The position numbers were made by a program, and so were the translations under genes. 64,000 nt of DNA from NCBI GenBank assembly GCA_018268995.1, contig JAFDVL010000048.1:7431-71430 (forward strand), written 5' to 3'. Every line of letters begins with the position of its first letter. The stretch's first letter is position 1. Under the pieces are notes generated by a model. That model was not told the origin of the DNA. It saw only the letters and a list, made by a program, of their open reading frames with translations, and searched no databases. Of the stretch, positions 54,626-63,915 are shown piece by piece. The DNA comes from Acidobacteriota bacterium. GTDB taxonomy: Bacteria; Acidobacteriota; Blastocatellia; RBC074.

Positions 54626-55999
54626 CTAACGTCTCTGCGGGACTTTAAAGGATGCCACCGAGGAGCGCAGTTCATCGGCCAGCGTTGCCAGATTCTGGAT
54701 CGAAGCATTTGACTGTTTGATATTGTCAGATGTGCGTTGGGTAATCGCCGAAATCTGTGCCATTGCGCTGCTGACAGCGGTTGAGCTTTGGCTTTGCTCG
54801 GTTGAGGCTTGTGAAATCGAGGCGATCAGTTCGGCCAGACGTCCAGATACGGCCTCAATTTCGGTCAAAGCCTTGCCTGCCTGATTCGCCAGATGTGATC
54901 CGTCTACCACTTCGCGCGTGCTTTCTTCCATTGCGGAAATGGCTTCGTTTGCGCCGATTTGGATTGTCTTGACCAGATTGTTGATGCTTTTGGTGGCATC
55001 TGCCGAACGTTTGGCCAGTCGCTCAATTTCTTCTGCCACGACCGAAAATCCATGTCCGGCTGCGCCTGCTTCTGCCGCCTGGATAGCCGCATTCAATGCC
55101 AGGTAAGACGTTCGTTTTGAAATGCTGCCGATGATTTGGACGATTTCGCCGATTTCCTGCGAGCTTTCGCCTAGTCGTTTGAGTTTCTTGGACGTTTCCT
55201 GTACCTGCCCACGAATGCGACTCATGCCTTCGATAGTGTTTTGTACCGCTTCTGTTCCCTGTTTCGCATTGTTCAGCGATTGCTGCGCGACAGTGGCTGA
55301 CAGCACGGCGTTTTCTGTGACGCGCTGAATTGACGTTGCCATTTCTTCGATGGCCTTTGTGACTTGGATTACCTGATCTGTTTGCGCCTGCGTTTCCTGT
55401 ACCAATGAGGTCGTCGTACTTTGTGTTGAGCTGGACGTTTTGGCGACCTGCTCTGACATTTCCTGTACCTGCTTAATCACGCGGCGTAATTCGGAAATCA
55501 TGTAGTTGAAGGAATCGGCCAAAGTGCCAGCAAAATCGCCTTTGACGATGACCTCACGCGATAAATCGCCCTGCGCTACGTTGCTGACCTGCTCCAGCAA
55601 TTGAATGATAGAGCCCTGCAACGCGTTTCGTTTTTCTTCGGATTGCACGAGACTTTCGGCGTTTTCCAACATGCTGTTCATCGCGCTGAGCAGTTGCCCG
55701 ATTTCATCACTTGATGTGACCGACACTTTCTCGGTGGAGACCCCATTTGCCAGGTCTTCAGCAAAGCGTGCGGCGGCTGTAAGAGGACGTGCCAACCGCC
55801 CTGCCAGATACCAGCAAATCCCGATCATCGCGCCAGTGAGGAGCAAGAACAAGACACCTTGTTGCCACAGAAGAGAGGCGCTGATCGTGGTTCCACTCTT
55901 GGTTGAAATGGCGAAATGCCCCATCAAGATCGCACCCATGATGGCCAAAGATAATCCTACCCAAAAGGTGATTTTGACTTGGATTGATTTCAATTGCAT
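54626..55999 (-). CDS. Methyl-accepting chemotaxis protein with almost no periplasmic domain
   Basis: This 457-residue receptor has two membrane helices (about 9-30 and 46-66) separated by only about 15 residues. It then has HAMP (about 67-125) and a signalling domain (about 180-450) whose hairpin tip lies around the EIGEIVQIIGSISKRTSYLALNAAIQAAEAG region. With so short a loop it cannot hold a usual ligand-binding domain, so the input must come from the membrane, HAMP or a partner. It sits between a second MCP gene and cheA. AAAGGAAAG precedes the ATG. Confidence 0.92.
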   Translation of the reverse strand: MQLKSIQVKITFWVGLSLAIMGAILMGHFAISTKSGTTISASLLWQQGVLFLLLTGAMIGICWYLAGRLARPLTAAARFAEDLANGVSTEKVSVTSSDEIGQLLSAMNSMLENAESLVQSEEKRNALQGSIIQLLEQVSNVAQGDLSREVIVKGDFAGTLADSFNYMISELRRVIKQVQEMSEQVAKTSSSTQSTTTSLVQETQAQTDQVIQVTKAIEEMATSIQRVTENAVLSATVAQQSLNNAKQGTEAVQNTIEGMSRIRGQVQETSKKLKRLGESSQEIGEIVQIIGSISKRTSYLALNAAIQAAEAGAAGHGFSVVAEEIERLAKRSADATKSINNLVKTIQIGANEAISAMEESTREVVDGSHLANQAGKALTEIEAVSGRLAELIASISQASTEQSQSSTAVSSAMAQISAITQRTSDNIKQSNASIQNLATLADELRSSVASFKVPQRR

Positions 56000-56163
56000 A
56001 AAACTTTCCTTTAAGGCACGGAGCTACTGGTAATGCCCTGGGCAGGAGATACGAGAGCTGTTTTACGGGCTATTTTTCATCGGGTTCAGCCTCCTACTTT
56101 CTGTGAGCAAGATGCTGAGTTCGAGTCATTGCCTTTCCCACTGTCTCCACTCGGGCGGATGAT

Positions 56164-58386
56164 TTAAGCTCCTTTGGGCAGTTTGAATGAGGCGACTGAC
56201 GCGCGCAGTTCATCCGCCAACGTGGACAAGCTGTTCACCGTGACGGCTGATTGCTGAATGCCCGATGTTGTCTCCTGAATGATGTGCGAAATGTCGCTCA
56301 TTGCTTTTGATAATGTTGCCGAGCTTTCCGTCTGTTTTCTGGAAGCTTGCGAGATAGATTGAATCAAGTCCGCCAGACGGGCAGACACGGTTTCGATTTC
56401 TGTCAGTGATTGCCCCGCCTGCCAGGCTAGTTGCGATCCTTCGATGACCTCGCGGGTGTTATTTTCCATCGCGGAAATTACTTCATTGGTGCCGAGCTGA
56501 ATCGTTTTTACGAGGCTGGCGATTTTTGCTGTGGCCTGTGAAGAGCGTTCGGCCAGATGTTCGATTTCTTCGGCGACGACGGCGAATCCACGTCCGGCAT
56601 CACCTGCTGTGGCAGCCTGAATCGAAGCATTCAATGCGAGGATTGAAGTTTGATCAGAGATTTCGTCAATGATCTGCACAATCTCGCCAATTTCCTGTGA
56701 GCTATCGCCTAATCTCTTCAGCTGTGAGGAGGTTTCCTGCACCTGCTCACGAATACGGTTCATGCCTCGGATCGTATCCTGCACGGCTTTGGCACCCTGT
56801 CGTGCATTGGCAAGAGATTGTTGTGCCACGGTGGCGGACATGACAGCACCGTGGGAAACTTCCTGAATGGATGTCGTCATTTCAGCCAACGCCAACGAAG
56901 TGATTTGGATTTGCTCAGACTGTGCTTCTGCTTTATGCACCAGCGTGTTGGAACTAGCCTGCGTTGAGGTTGCGGCGTTTGATACCTGTCCGGTAACTTC
57001 CTTTACCTGTCCGATAACGCGGCGCAATTCGGTAATCATAAAATTGAACGAATCCGCAATTGCGCCAGTGATGTCTTCTGTCACCGCCGCTTCACGCGTC
57101 AGATCACCTTCTGCCACCGTACTCACTTCTTCCAGCAGCCGCATGATGGAACGTTGAATCGCGTCACGTTCCGCCCGCGATTGCAACAGACCGCGTGTGT
57201 TATCAAGGGTCGTATTGAATGATGCGGCAAGCGCGCCTAATTCATCCTGTGATAGCACTTCAGCACGCGCATCCATATTGCCTAATTCGATTTGCTTGAC
57301 CAGATTCGACAGTGAGGTTACCTGCTTACCAATCCCGCGCATGATGAAGACGGTAATCGCCATTGCCACGATCAACACGGCAAGGACAAGCATCAAGACG
57401 AAATTTCGGTCGCTCTTGAAACCATTGATGCGAACATTCAGTAACTCGGTCAGGCTGTTGAGCGAAAGGTCATAGAGTTTGAAAAGGCGCTCAAGGGATT
57501 TTGCCCCATCTGTAAACACCTGCTCAGCATTACCTGTTGTGGCGTTGAAGCCTTCTGCTTTTTTCAGGAACGCGCGTGCTTCGCGCAAGGTGTCAGACAC
57601 GGCTTGCTGTTGTTTGCCACCCAAATCGCCACCATTCGCGGCATTGGCATCTGCGGCTTTGTGCATGCCGGATTCCACGTTGGTCAGCGCAGTTTGTGCG
57701 CGGGCCATCTGGAAGTTCAATTGGGCTTGTTCCTGATTCGTGATGGCTTTGCTGGTAATTGCCCCTGACATCAATGCGCGTACCTGTTCCATCGCATCGG
57801 TAGCGTTCGGCAATTGCACGATTACGGCATCCATCAGGTAGTACGTGTCCAGGTCGGGGTCAAGGATCAGGTTGGATTTGTCGCCGACGTGAATGATCAA
57901 ATCATTAATCGTTGTCAGCAACCGATTATGTTGCTCAAAGGACTCTTGCGGATTGTTGGAATTGAGCGATTTTGTGCGTACCGCTTCCCACTCTCGCTTT
58001 AAGGCATTGGCTTTGTCTGAGCTTTCCAGCAACGATCCGTACGTCGTGTCTTCGACCGTTTTGCTATCAATATCGCTTAATGCCAGAAAGACATTGCCGA
58101 TACTTTGTTCCGTCGCGGCAATTTGTTCCTTGCTGCTGTTGTCGCCACGCAGTAACCGATTCACCAGACCACGGTGTTTTGCTATCTGTTCCTGGAGCTT
58201 GCGCAAGTGCGGTAAATACTCCGTACCGTAAATTTCCTTCTGGCCGAAGTTGATGTCTTTGCTTTTGGCTTTGACCAATTGCCAGGTAACGAAAGGAACA
58301 GTTAGACCCATTAAGACGGTAATCAACGCCAGCTTCTGCCAAAGTTTAAATTTCCCGAATAAGTTGAATAGCTTCAGGTGTGTCAT
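56164..58386 (-). CDS. Methyl-accepting chemotaxis protein with a large helical sensor domain (PilJ-like position)
   Basis: This 740-residue receptor has a first membrane helix (about 18-38) and a long all-helical periplasmic region (about 40-325) with KHRGLVNRLLRG and LDPDLDTYYLMDAV motifs, resembling NIT-type or long helical-bundle sensors. A second membrane helix (about 330-350), HAMP, and an MCP signalling domain (about 460-735; DEISDQTSILALNASIQAA) follow. The position after the CheW gene matches PilJ. GGAG precedes the ATG at 58386. Its signalling half is similar to that of the neighbouring MCP, suggesting an old duplication. Confidence 0.92.
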   Translation of the reverse strand: MTHLKLFNLFGKFKLWQKLALITVLMGLTVPFVTWQLVKAKSKDINFGQKEIYGTEYLPHLRKLQEQIAKHRGLVNRLLRGDNSSKEQIAATEQSIGNVFLALSDIDSKTVEDTTYGSLLESSDKANALKREWEAVRTKSLNSNNPQESFEQHNRLLTTINDLIIHVGDKSNLILDPDLDTYYLMDAVIVQLPNATDAMEQVRALMSGAITSKAITNQEQAQLNFQMARAQTALTNVESGMHKAADANAANGGDLGGKQQQAVSDTLREARAFLKKAEGFNATTGNAEQVFTDGAKSLERLFKLYDLSLNSLTELLNVRINGFKSDRNFVLMLVLAVLIVAMAITVFIMRGIGKQVTSLSNLVKQIELGNMDARAEVLSQDELGALAASFNTTLDNTRGLLQSRAERDAIQRSIMRLLEEVSTVAEGDLTREAAVTEDITGAIADSFNFMITELRRVIGQVKEVTGQVSNAATSTQASSNTLVHKAEAQSEQIQITSLALAEMTTSIQEVSHGAVMSATVAQQSLANARQGAKAVQDTIRGMNRIREQVQETSSQLKRLGDSSQEIGEIVQIIDEISDQTSILALNASIQAATAGDAGRGFAVVAEEIEHLAERSSQATAKIASLVKTIQLGTNEVISAMENNTREVIEGSQLAWQAGQSLTEIETVSARLADLIQSISQASRKQTESSATLSKAMSDISHIIQETTSGIQQSAVTVNSLSTLADELRASVASFKLPKGA

Positions 58387-58499
58387 GTTATCTCCGTAAT
58401 TCGTGAGGATCTGCTGCCTCTAAATTCCACTCAGGAATACAAGCGAGTTCTGCGGCACCAAAACGGTTTTTTTCGGTGTTGCAACCGAGGCTGCCTGGC

Positions 58500-58611
58500 C
58501 CGCAAGAGAAATGCTCTCTTGCCGGGAGCCGAAATGTTTTTGAGGGGCGGAGCTACGGTTGGGCGTAGGCTTTCGGGTAGGAGTGACGTGCTCGCCAGTT
58601 CATAGCTGGCG
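58500..58611. other. Structured intergenic spacer inside the chemosensory operon
   Basis: The 240-base gap between the CheW gene and the large MCP gene holds two clear hairpins. One at 58500-58527 has GCAAGAGA/TCTCTTGC arms extended by CCC/GGG. The other at 58593-58611 has CGCCAG/CTGGCG arms. It may attenuate or process the operon transcript, or carry an internal promoter. No known riboswitch pattern was recognised. Confidence 0.45.
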
Positions 58612-58626
58612 GGTGGATGAGCAGGT

Positions 58627-59271
58627 TTAAGCGGTCAACTCCATAGAGGAAAGAAGTCCTTCAAGATTGAGGATATTCAATAACTGTCCTCCGTGTTCAT
58701 AAACACCTTGTAAATAGGGGACAATCCGATCTTCCAGGCTGCTTTCCGGCAACGGCATAATTTCTTCCATCAGATTCAGCATGCCTTCAATGCGATCCAC
58801 CATTAAGCTGGTAATCAGATTCCGTTTTTGGTTGCGCACCACGCACATGCTGCTCACTTCCACCGCAATCTTTTCGTGCAGATTGAGGAAGGCTCCGCAA
58901 TCAACAACTGAGATAATGTCGCCACGCAGGTTCGTAACGCCTAAGACCCATTCCGGCATATTGGGGACAGGCGTGATGCGTTGCGGTTCACCCACCTCAA
59001 TGACCTGATTAATCGGAACGGCATAGCGAGAATCAGCCAGAGAGAAAACAATATACTTGCCTTGCGCCGATACTTTGCCTTGGGTGATGGGCGCAGATTG
59101 TGTGCCCACAGGATGCGATGCTATCAGCACTGGTTGATTCGCCATCGTCCGGTCAATGGCCGCAATGATATTTTCCAGCGAATTGGGGGCGTCTGACAGC
59201 GCCGTCATAGGTTCTGTTGCGGCACGAACAGGTGATGGTGCGATATTGCTAAGCGGTACTTCATCAATCAT
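58627..59271 (-). CDS. cheW: CheW adaptor protein (PilI position)
   Basis: This 214-residue protein has a Ser/Ala/Pro-rich N-terminal extension (about 1-65) and then a standard CheW domain (about 70-210; YIVFSLADSRYAVPINQVIE, WVLGVTNLRGDIISVVD). It links MCPs to CheA. The ATG at 59271 follows the stop of the receiver gene by 13 bases; a TTG at 59301 would overlap that gene and is less likely. Order and type match PilI of the Pil-Chp system. Confidence 0.9.
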   Translation of the reverse strand: MIDEVPLSNIAPSPVRAATEPMTALSDAPNSLENIIAAIDRTMANQPVLIASHPVGTQSAPITQGKVSAQGKYIVFSLADSRYAVPINQVIEVGEPQRITPVPNMPEWVLGVTNLRGDIISVVDCGAFLNLHEKIAVEVSSMCVVRNQKRNLITSLMVDRIEGMLNLMEEIMPLPESSLEDRIVPYLQGVYEHGGQLLNILNLEGLLSSMELTA

Positions 59272-59284
59272 AGCGCATTGGAAC

Positions 59285-59650
59285 TTACAGATGTTTGGCA
59301 ACTGCTGCTAATAAGTCAGATTCCATGAACGGTTTGGTGAGGTAGGCATCCGCACCTTGCTTCATTCCCCAGAAACGGTCGCTGTCCTGATTTTTGCTTG
59401 TGAGCATCACGACCGGAATCTGCTGTGTTTCAGAAGACGTTTTGAGCGTCCGGCAAATCTGGAACCCGTTTTGTCCGGGCAAAATGACGTCGAGGACGAT
59501 CAGGTCTGGTTTTTCAGACGCAGCCTTGCGCAAAGCTTCCTCGCCATCTACTGCGGTGATCAAACGATAGCCCTGAGTTTGCAGGCAATTCGTGGCCAGT
59601 TTCATTTGTGTCGGACTGTCATCTACCACCAGAATCGTTGCTTGAGGCAT
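59285..59650 (-). CDS. Stand-alone CheY/PilH-like response regulator
   Basis: This 121-residue single receiver domain has the acidic pair in ILVVDDSPTQ, the phospho-acceptor Asp in LIVLDVILPGQNG, Thr in VVMLTSKN and Lys in AYLTKPF. Without an output domain it acts by protein contact. It lies second in the operon, the position of PilH. Confidence 0.93.
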   Translation of the reverse strand: MPQATILVVDDSPTQMKLATNCLQTQGYRLITAVDGEEALRKAASEKPDLIVLDVILPGQNGFQICRTLKTSSETQQIPVVMLTSKNQDSDRFWGMKQGADAYLTKPFMESDLLAAVAKHL

Positions 59651-59707
59651 ATTACTGCTCCTGTAAAGTTAAGTAAGGTTATCAATTTATACACTCTAAC
59701 GCGGTGC

Positions 59708-61066
59708 TTAAATTCTTTGCGCAGCTTCCTGACAATGCACATCAATGAGTTGCAACAAGCTGTCAATTTCAAAAGGTTTCGTGATGTAGGCGGTGGCTCC
59801 CACCATTCGCCCACGTAATTTGTCAAAAATTCCATCTTTGCCAGATAACATAATGATCGGCACTCCCTTCGTAACGGAGTTGCTGCGGATCATCTTGCAA
59901 AGCTGATAGCCGTCCATGTGCGGCATTGTGATGTCAGACAAAATCAGGTCGGGCACAACTTCTTTGAGCTTATTGAGCGCGTCCAGTCCATTGGTGGCAC
60001 AAATGACCTGATGTCCATATTTTTCCAGCGTCATTGAGACCAGCTTACGAATTGTCGGGCTGTCATCCACCATCAGAATTGTGTAACTCCCGACGGTTTC
60101 ACCCGAATGCGTTTCTGATTCAGGCGGTAGCGTTGGCGATGAAGCCATTGTTACCGCAGCATCTGCTACTGCCGTAGATTCAGCAACGCGCTGTAATAGA
60201 TTCTCCACCTGAGCTTTCAGTCGCCCGTCTTTGAGTTTCAGTTCAGAAGCACGTCGCAAAAATGCGGCTCCTTCCTCAAAACGGCTCAGGTTCAAATATC
60301 CCAATCCAAGATTGAAAAGAGAGGTGTGATCCGTCTCTTCACCAGCGGCTGCCACTTGGGTTTCCATCTGCTGGACAGCGGTGCGTATTATTTCCTGCTG
60401 GACATCTTTGTTATTTAGAACCTCGTCCAGATTGGTCAGCGATACGACGGCTCGGCAATGTGAACATTGAATGGGGACGTGCAGTGCCTCTGTCTGACAG
60501 AAGGGACAACTCCAAGTGGAAGAAGAAAGTATCTTGGGATTGGAAGGGGAAGGCTGTGTAGTGATGGATTCAGTGACAGCGCCGGGTGCATGGGCTTTTG
60601 GTTGCAGTTTCCCAATCCAGGTTTTCGCTCGTTCATTATTAGGATTGATCTGTAGAACCCGCAACGTATGCCGCGATGCTTCCTCAATATCTTTGGCTAA
60701 AGTTGCCAGCCACAGCCAGGCAAGCTCGTTGTTGGGGTCTAGTTCCGTCAGTTCTACTAACAGTTCGCGCGCTTCTTCTTTTCTCCCGCTTTTTGCCGCA
60801 GCCACACCCTCCTGCAACAACAGATGTTTCAGTCCCAGGATGGCTTGTTCTTGCTGTGGATTGATTTTGATTGCCTGTCGCCAGCATTGCATCACATCCT
60901 GTGGCGTAGTCGAAACGGAAGCCAACCATAACCACGCCAACTCATTTTCTGCATGCGTGGCTGTCAGTTGCTGAAGTCGGGCACGCGCTGCTGCTTTATC
61001 CCCAGCGAGAGCCGCCGAAATCGCTTCTTGTAATAATGCTGATTGTGGATGTGGCGCTGTGCTCAT
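59708..61066 (-). CDS. TPR/zinc-ribbon protein with C-terminal receiver (PilG position)
   Basis: This 452-residue protein has N-terminal TPR-like helices (about 10-150; repeated NELAWLWLASV/NELAWLWLATL), a zinc ribbon with CPFCQ and CSHC pairs (about 190-215), another TPR-like helix pair (about 245-300) and a receiver domain (about 325-450; MVDDSPTIRK, phospho-acceptor in LILSDITMPHMDG, Lys in AYITKPF). It opens the chemosensory operon where Pil-Chp has PilG, a lone receiver. The ATG at 61066 fits the TPR start; upstream codons to 61162 look non-coding. Confidence 0.85.
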   Translation of the reverse strand: MSTAPHPQSALLQEAISAALAGDKAAARARLQQLTATHAENELAWLWLASVSTTPQDVMQCWRQAIKINPQQEQAILGLKHLLLQEGVAAAKSGRKEEARELLVELTELDPNNELAWLWLATLAKDIEEASRHTLRVLQINPNNERAKTWIGKLQPKAHAPGAVTESITTQPSPSNPKILSSSTWSCPFCQTEALHVPIQCSHCRAVVSLTNLDEVLNNKDVQQEIIRTAVQQMETQVAAAGEETDHTSLFNLGLGYLNLSRFEEGAAFLRRASELKLKDGRLKAQVENLLQRVAESTAVADAAVTMASSPTLPPESETHSGETVGSYTILMVDDSPTIRKLVSMTLEKYGHQVICATNGLDALNKLKEVVPDLILSDITMPHMDGYQLCKMIRSNSVTKGVPIIMLSGKDGIFDKLRGRMVGATAYITKPFEIDSLLQLIDVHCQEAAQRI

Positions 61067-61548
61067 GGTTGTCTTACGCCTTGTCAACAGATTTTCCCCA
61101 GTCGCCGTCCTCCCGCCCACCAATGGACAGAGCGACGCCGAGAGGTGTAGGGCAATTTTCATACCAACACATTTGCCTTAGTTTTGTTAGGGTTTTGCAG
61201 CTTTTCGGCAAAGCAGCGCTGGCAAGTGACATTCGCTGGCAAGACCGATGTAACGCGATTTGTCATTGATGTTGCACGCAATCCATACGCCGTCGCCAAG
61301 GTGTTTTATCTGTCTGTGCAAGTTGCGAAAATCCAGATGGCCTCGCCCGCTGCCCGGCAATGAAATGTAAGAGCTTTATTAGAACTTCAGAACAGCAAAT
61401 TTTGTTAGATTATGAGGCCCGGCAAGCCCACGTTCTGTAGCTAACCCAGCACGCTGCTACAAGCCACTTCTCCAATGGCAATCTTTGCTGCCCCACGACA
61501 TTACCCCTTGCCCTGCATTTCCGCGAGAGACCGGATGGTGAATTAAGC
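61067..61548. other. 482-base divergent region
   Basis: It separates the chemosensory operon from the GGDEF-EAL gene and must contain both promoters. I see no gene, strong palindrome or known riboswitch. The only repeat noted is GCCCGGCAA occurring twice about 66 bases apart. Confidence 0.4.
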
Positions 61549-63906
61549 ATGATGAGTGTTGTACCATTGCCAGCAAATGAAGAAACTCGCTTAGCTGCAT
61601 TGCATCAAGCCAATATCCTGGATACCGAACCAGAATCTCGATTTGACCGACTCTCACAGTTAGCGGCGGAGATCTGTGGTGTCTCAATGGCAATGATTAG
61701 CTTTGTCACTGCCGATTCCTGTTGGCCGAAATCCCTCTTTGGTTGTGAATTGGGAGAACTCCCGCGTGAAAGTAGTGCTGCCGGCTGGATTGTGGCTGGG
61801 ACGGAACCGTTAGTGATTGCTGATCTAACTATAGATGAAAGATTCAATCAGGAACCCTTTTATATCGGTGATGATGTCGTTCGATTTTATGCAGGCGTCC
61901 CTTTAATTACGCTGGATAAGCACGCGATAGGCGTTTTGTCGGCATTTGATTTCCAACCCCGCGAAATTGATGCGGCACAAGTCAGGATGCTTAAGCATGT
62001 CGCTAAACTTGTGATGGGGCAATTAGACCTGAACAGTATGGCCAGCGCATTGGAAACCGCCAGTGCCGACGGAGAGCAGCTCAAACAACGCCTGGTTCTC
62101 AATGAAAAATTACTCAAGCGATTAGAGCATCATAGCACCGTGCAGGCGAAAAATATTGCCGAGCTGAAAGAGCAGCTGAGAGATCAAAAGTGCGTTGGGG
62201 AGATGTATGGCTTGGTGGCTCGCAGCTCAAATGATGGAATTTGGGATTGGGATTTGAAGACCAATAAGGTTCAGTTTGATGATCGCTGGAAAGAGATGTT
62301 GGGTTATGGGGAAGACGAGTTAACCGATTCGATGGACGAGTGGCTGAACCGTATCCACCCGGATGATCTCGAATTATTCAAAACAGAAATCGAAGCAAAT
62401 TTGATTGGGTGGACGACAACGCTCAATAACGAACATCGCTTGCAGCATAAAGACGGTTCTTATCGTTGGGTGTTGAGCCGTGGGATGGCCGCGAAGAATG
62501 ATGATGGAACGGTTTATCGCATTGCTGGTTCAATCCTTGACATCACAGACAACAAAGGGGCTGAGCAACAATTACTGCATAACGCTTTCCACGATGTTTT
62601 GACCGGGCTACCAAATCGCGCCTTGTTTATGGATCGTCTGAAGCGCTCGCTCAATCGTGCCAAATATCGGCCTGACTATTTATTTGCCGCGCTCTTCCTG
62701 GACTTGGATCGCTTCAAGGTCATCAACGATAGCTTAGGGCATCAGGTCGGTGACGAACTCCTGATTGGCATTGCGCGTCGGCTGGAAAAATGTATGCGTC
62801 CGGGCGATATGATCGCGCGACTGGGCGGTGATGAATTTGCGGTGATTATTGATAATCTCAAAAGTTCAGAGGACGCGATTCAGGCTGCCGAGCGATTACA
62901 TCAGGAGATGTCTATCCCGTATCTGTTGAGCGGGCGCGAGGTCTATGCCTCTGCCAGCATCGGCGTAGCGCTGAGCCAGGCGCACCATGAAACAGCACAG
63001 GACTTTCTGCGCGCCGCAGACACCGCAATGTATCACGCGAAAAGCCGTGGACGCGGTTGCGTGGAATTATTCGACACCGAAATGCATGCTCGCGCGTTGG
63101 GGCAATTGCAAATCGAAACAGATTTGCGACGCGCCCTGCAACGCGAAGAATTTCGTGTTTTCTATCAACCTATTGTTTCTACTGAATCGCGGCAGGTGCG
63201 AGGCTTTGAAGCTCTCGTTCGTTGGGACCATCCTGAACAAGGCCTGCTTTCACCGATTCGCTTCATGCAGGTTGCCGAGGAAACCGGTCTGGTGATTCCA
63301 ATTGATCAATGGGTGTTGCGCGAAGCCTGCACGCAACTGCGCGAATGGCAATATGAGTTCCCGATGAATCCGCTGTTATCCATCAGCGTGAATCTTTCCG
63401 GCAAACAATTTGCGCATCCTGATCTCTGTGAAAAAGTGCGCCGCATTCTGGATGAAACGGGCGTCATTCCGCTCAGCGTCAAATTGGAAATTACCGAAAG
63501 TTCGCTGGTGGAAAATCCTGATGCGGCGGCGCATATCTTGCGGCAACTGAAAGAACTCGGCGTGCGAATTTCACTGGATGATTTTGGGACTGGCTATTCC
63601 AGCTTAAGTTACTTACACAGATTCCCGATTGACGTACTAAAAATAGATCGTTCCTTCGTCAATCGTATGAGTGTTTCCAAGAACTCTGAAATTGTGCGCA
63701 CGATTATTACGCTGGCTATTAACCTTGGCATGGAAGTGATTGCAGAGGGGGTTGAAACCGAAGAACAGGTGTCACAACTGGCGAGCATGCGCTGCGATTA
63801 TGTGCAGGGCTATTTGTTCTCACAACCAATGCGCGACACCGCCGTTCACGAACTGCTTACAATCACTTATCCGAAAAATAAACGTCCGCAAACGGCCATC
63901 GCTTGA
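61549..63906 (+). CDS. GAF-PAS-GGDEF-EAL c-di-GMP turnover protein
   Basis: This 785-residue cytoplasmic protein has a GAF domain (about 20-165), a coiled coil (about 175-220), a PAS/PAC domain (about 225-345; NDGIWDWDLKTNKVQF, IAGSILDITDNK), a GGDEF domain with intact RLGGDEFAV (about 345-510), and an EAL domain with FEALVRW and DDFGTGYSSLSYL (about 525-775). Both catalytic motifs look intact, so it may make, break, or switch c-di-GMP metabolism under GAF/PAS control. It is divergent from the chemosensory operon, which suggests a shared motility or surface programme. Confidence 0.94.
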   Translation: MMSVVPLPANEETRLAALHQANILDTEPESRFDRLSQLAAEICGVSMAMISFVTADSCWPKSLFGCELGELPRESSAAGWIVAGTEPLVIADLTIDERFNQEPFYIGDDVVRFYAGVPLITLDKHAIGVLSAFDFQPREIDAAQVRMLKHVAKLVMGQLDLNSMASALETASADGEQLKQRLVLNEKLLKRLEHHSTVQAKNIAELKEQLRDQKCVGEMYGLVARSSNDGIWDWDLKTNKVQFDDRWKEMLGYGEDELTDSMDEWLNRIHPDDLELFKTEIEANLIGWTTTLNNEHRLQHKDGSYRWVLSRGMAAKNDDGTVYRIAGSILDITDNKGAEQQLLHNAFHDVLTGLPNRALFMDRLKRSLNRAKYRPDYLFAALFLDLDRFKVINDSLGHQVGDELLIGIARRLEKCMRPGDMIARLGGDEFAVIIDNLKSSEDAIQAAERLHQEMSIPYLLSGREVYASASIGVALSQAHHETAQDFLRAADTAMYHAKSRGRGCVELFDTEMHARALGQLQIETDLRRALQREEFRVFYQPIVSTESRQVRGFEALVRWDHPEQGLLSPIRFMQVAEETGLVIPIDQWVLREACTQLREWQYEFPMNPLLSISVNLSGKQFAHPDLCEKVRRILDETGVIPLSVKLEITESSLVENPDAAAHILRQLKELGVRISLDDFGTGYSSLSYLHRFPIDVLKIDRSFVNRMSVSKNSEIVRTIITLAINLGMEVIAEGVETEEQVSQLASMRCDYVQGYLFSQPMRDTAVHELLTITYPKNKRPQTAIA

Positions 63907-63915
63907 GATTCGTGT

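Noticed and set aside
58387..58626. Possible c-di-GMP (GEMM) riboswitch
   Set aside because: The context is right, but I could not find the conserved core and loop pattern on either strand; hairpins alone are not enough.
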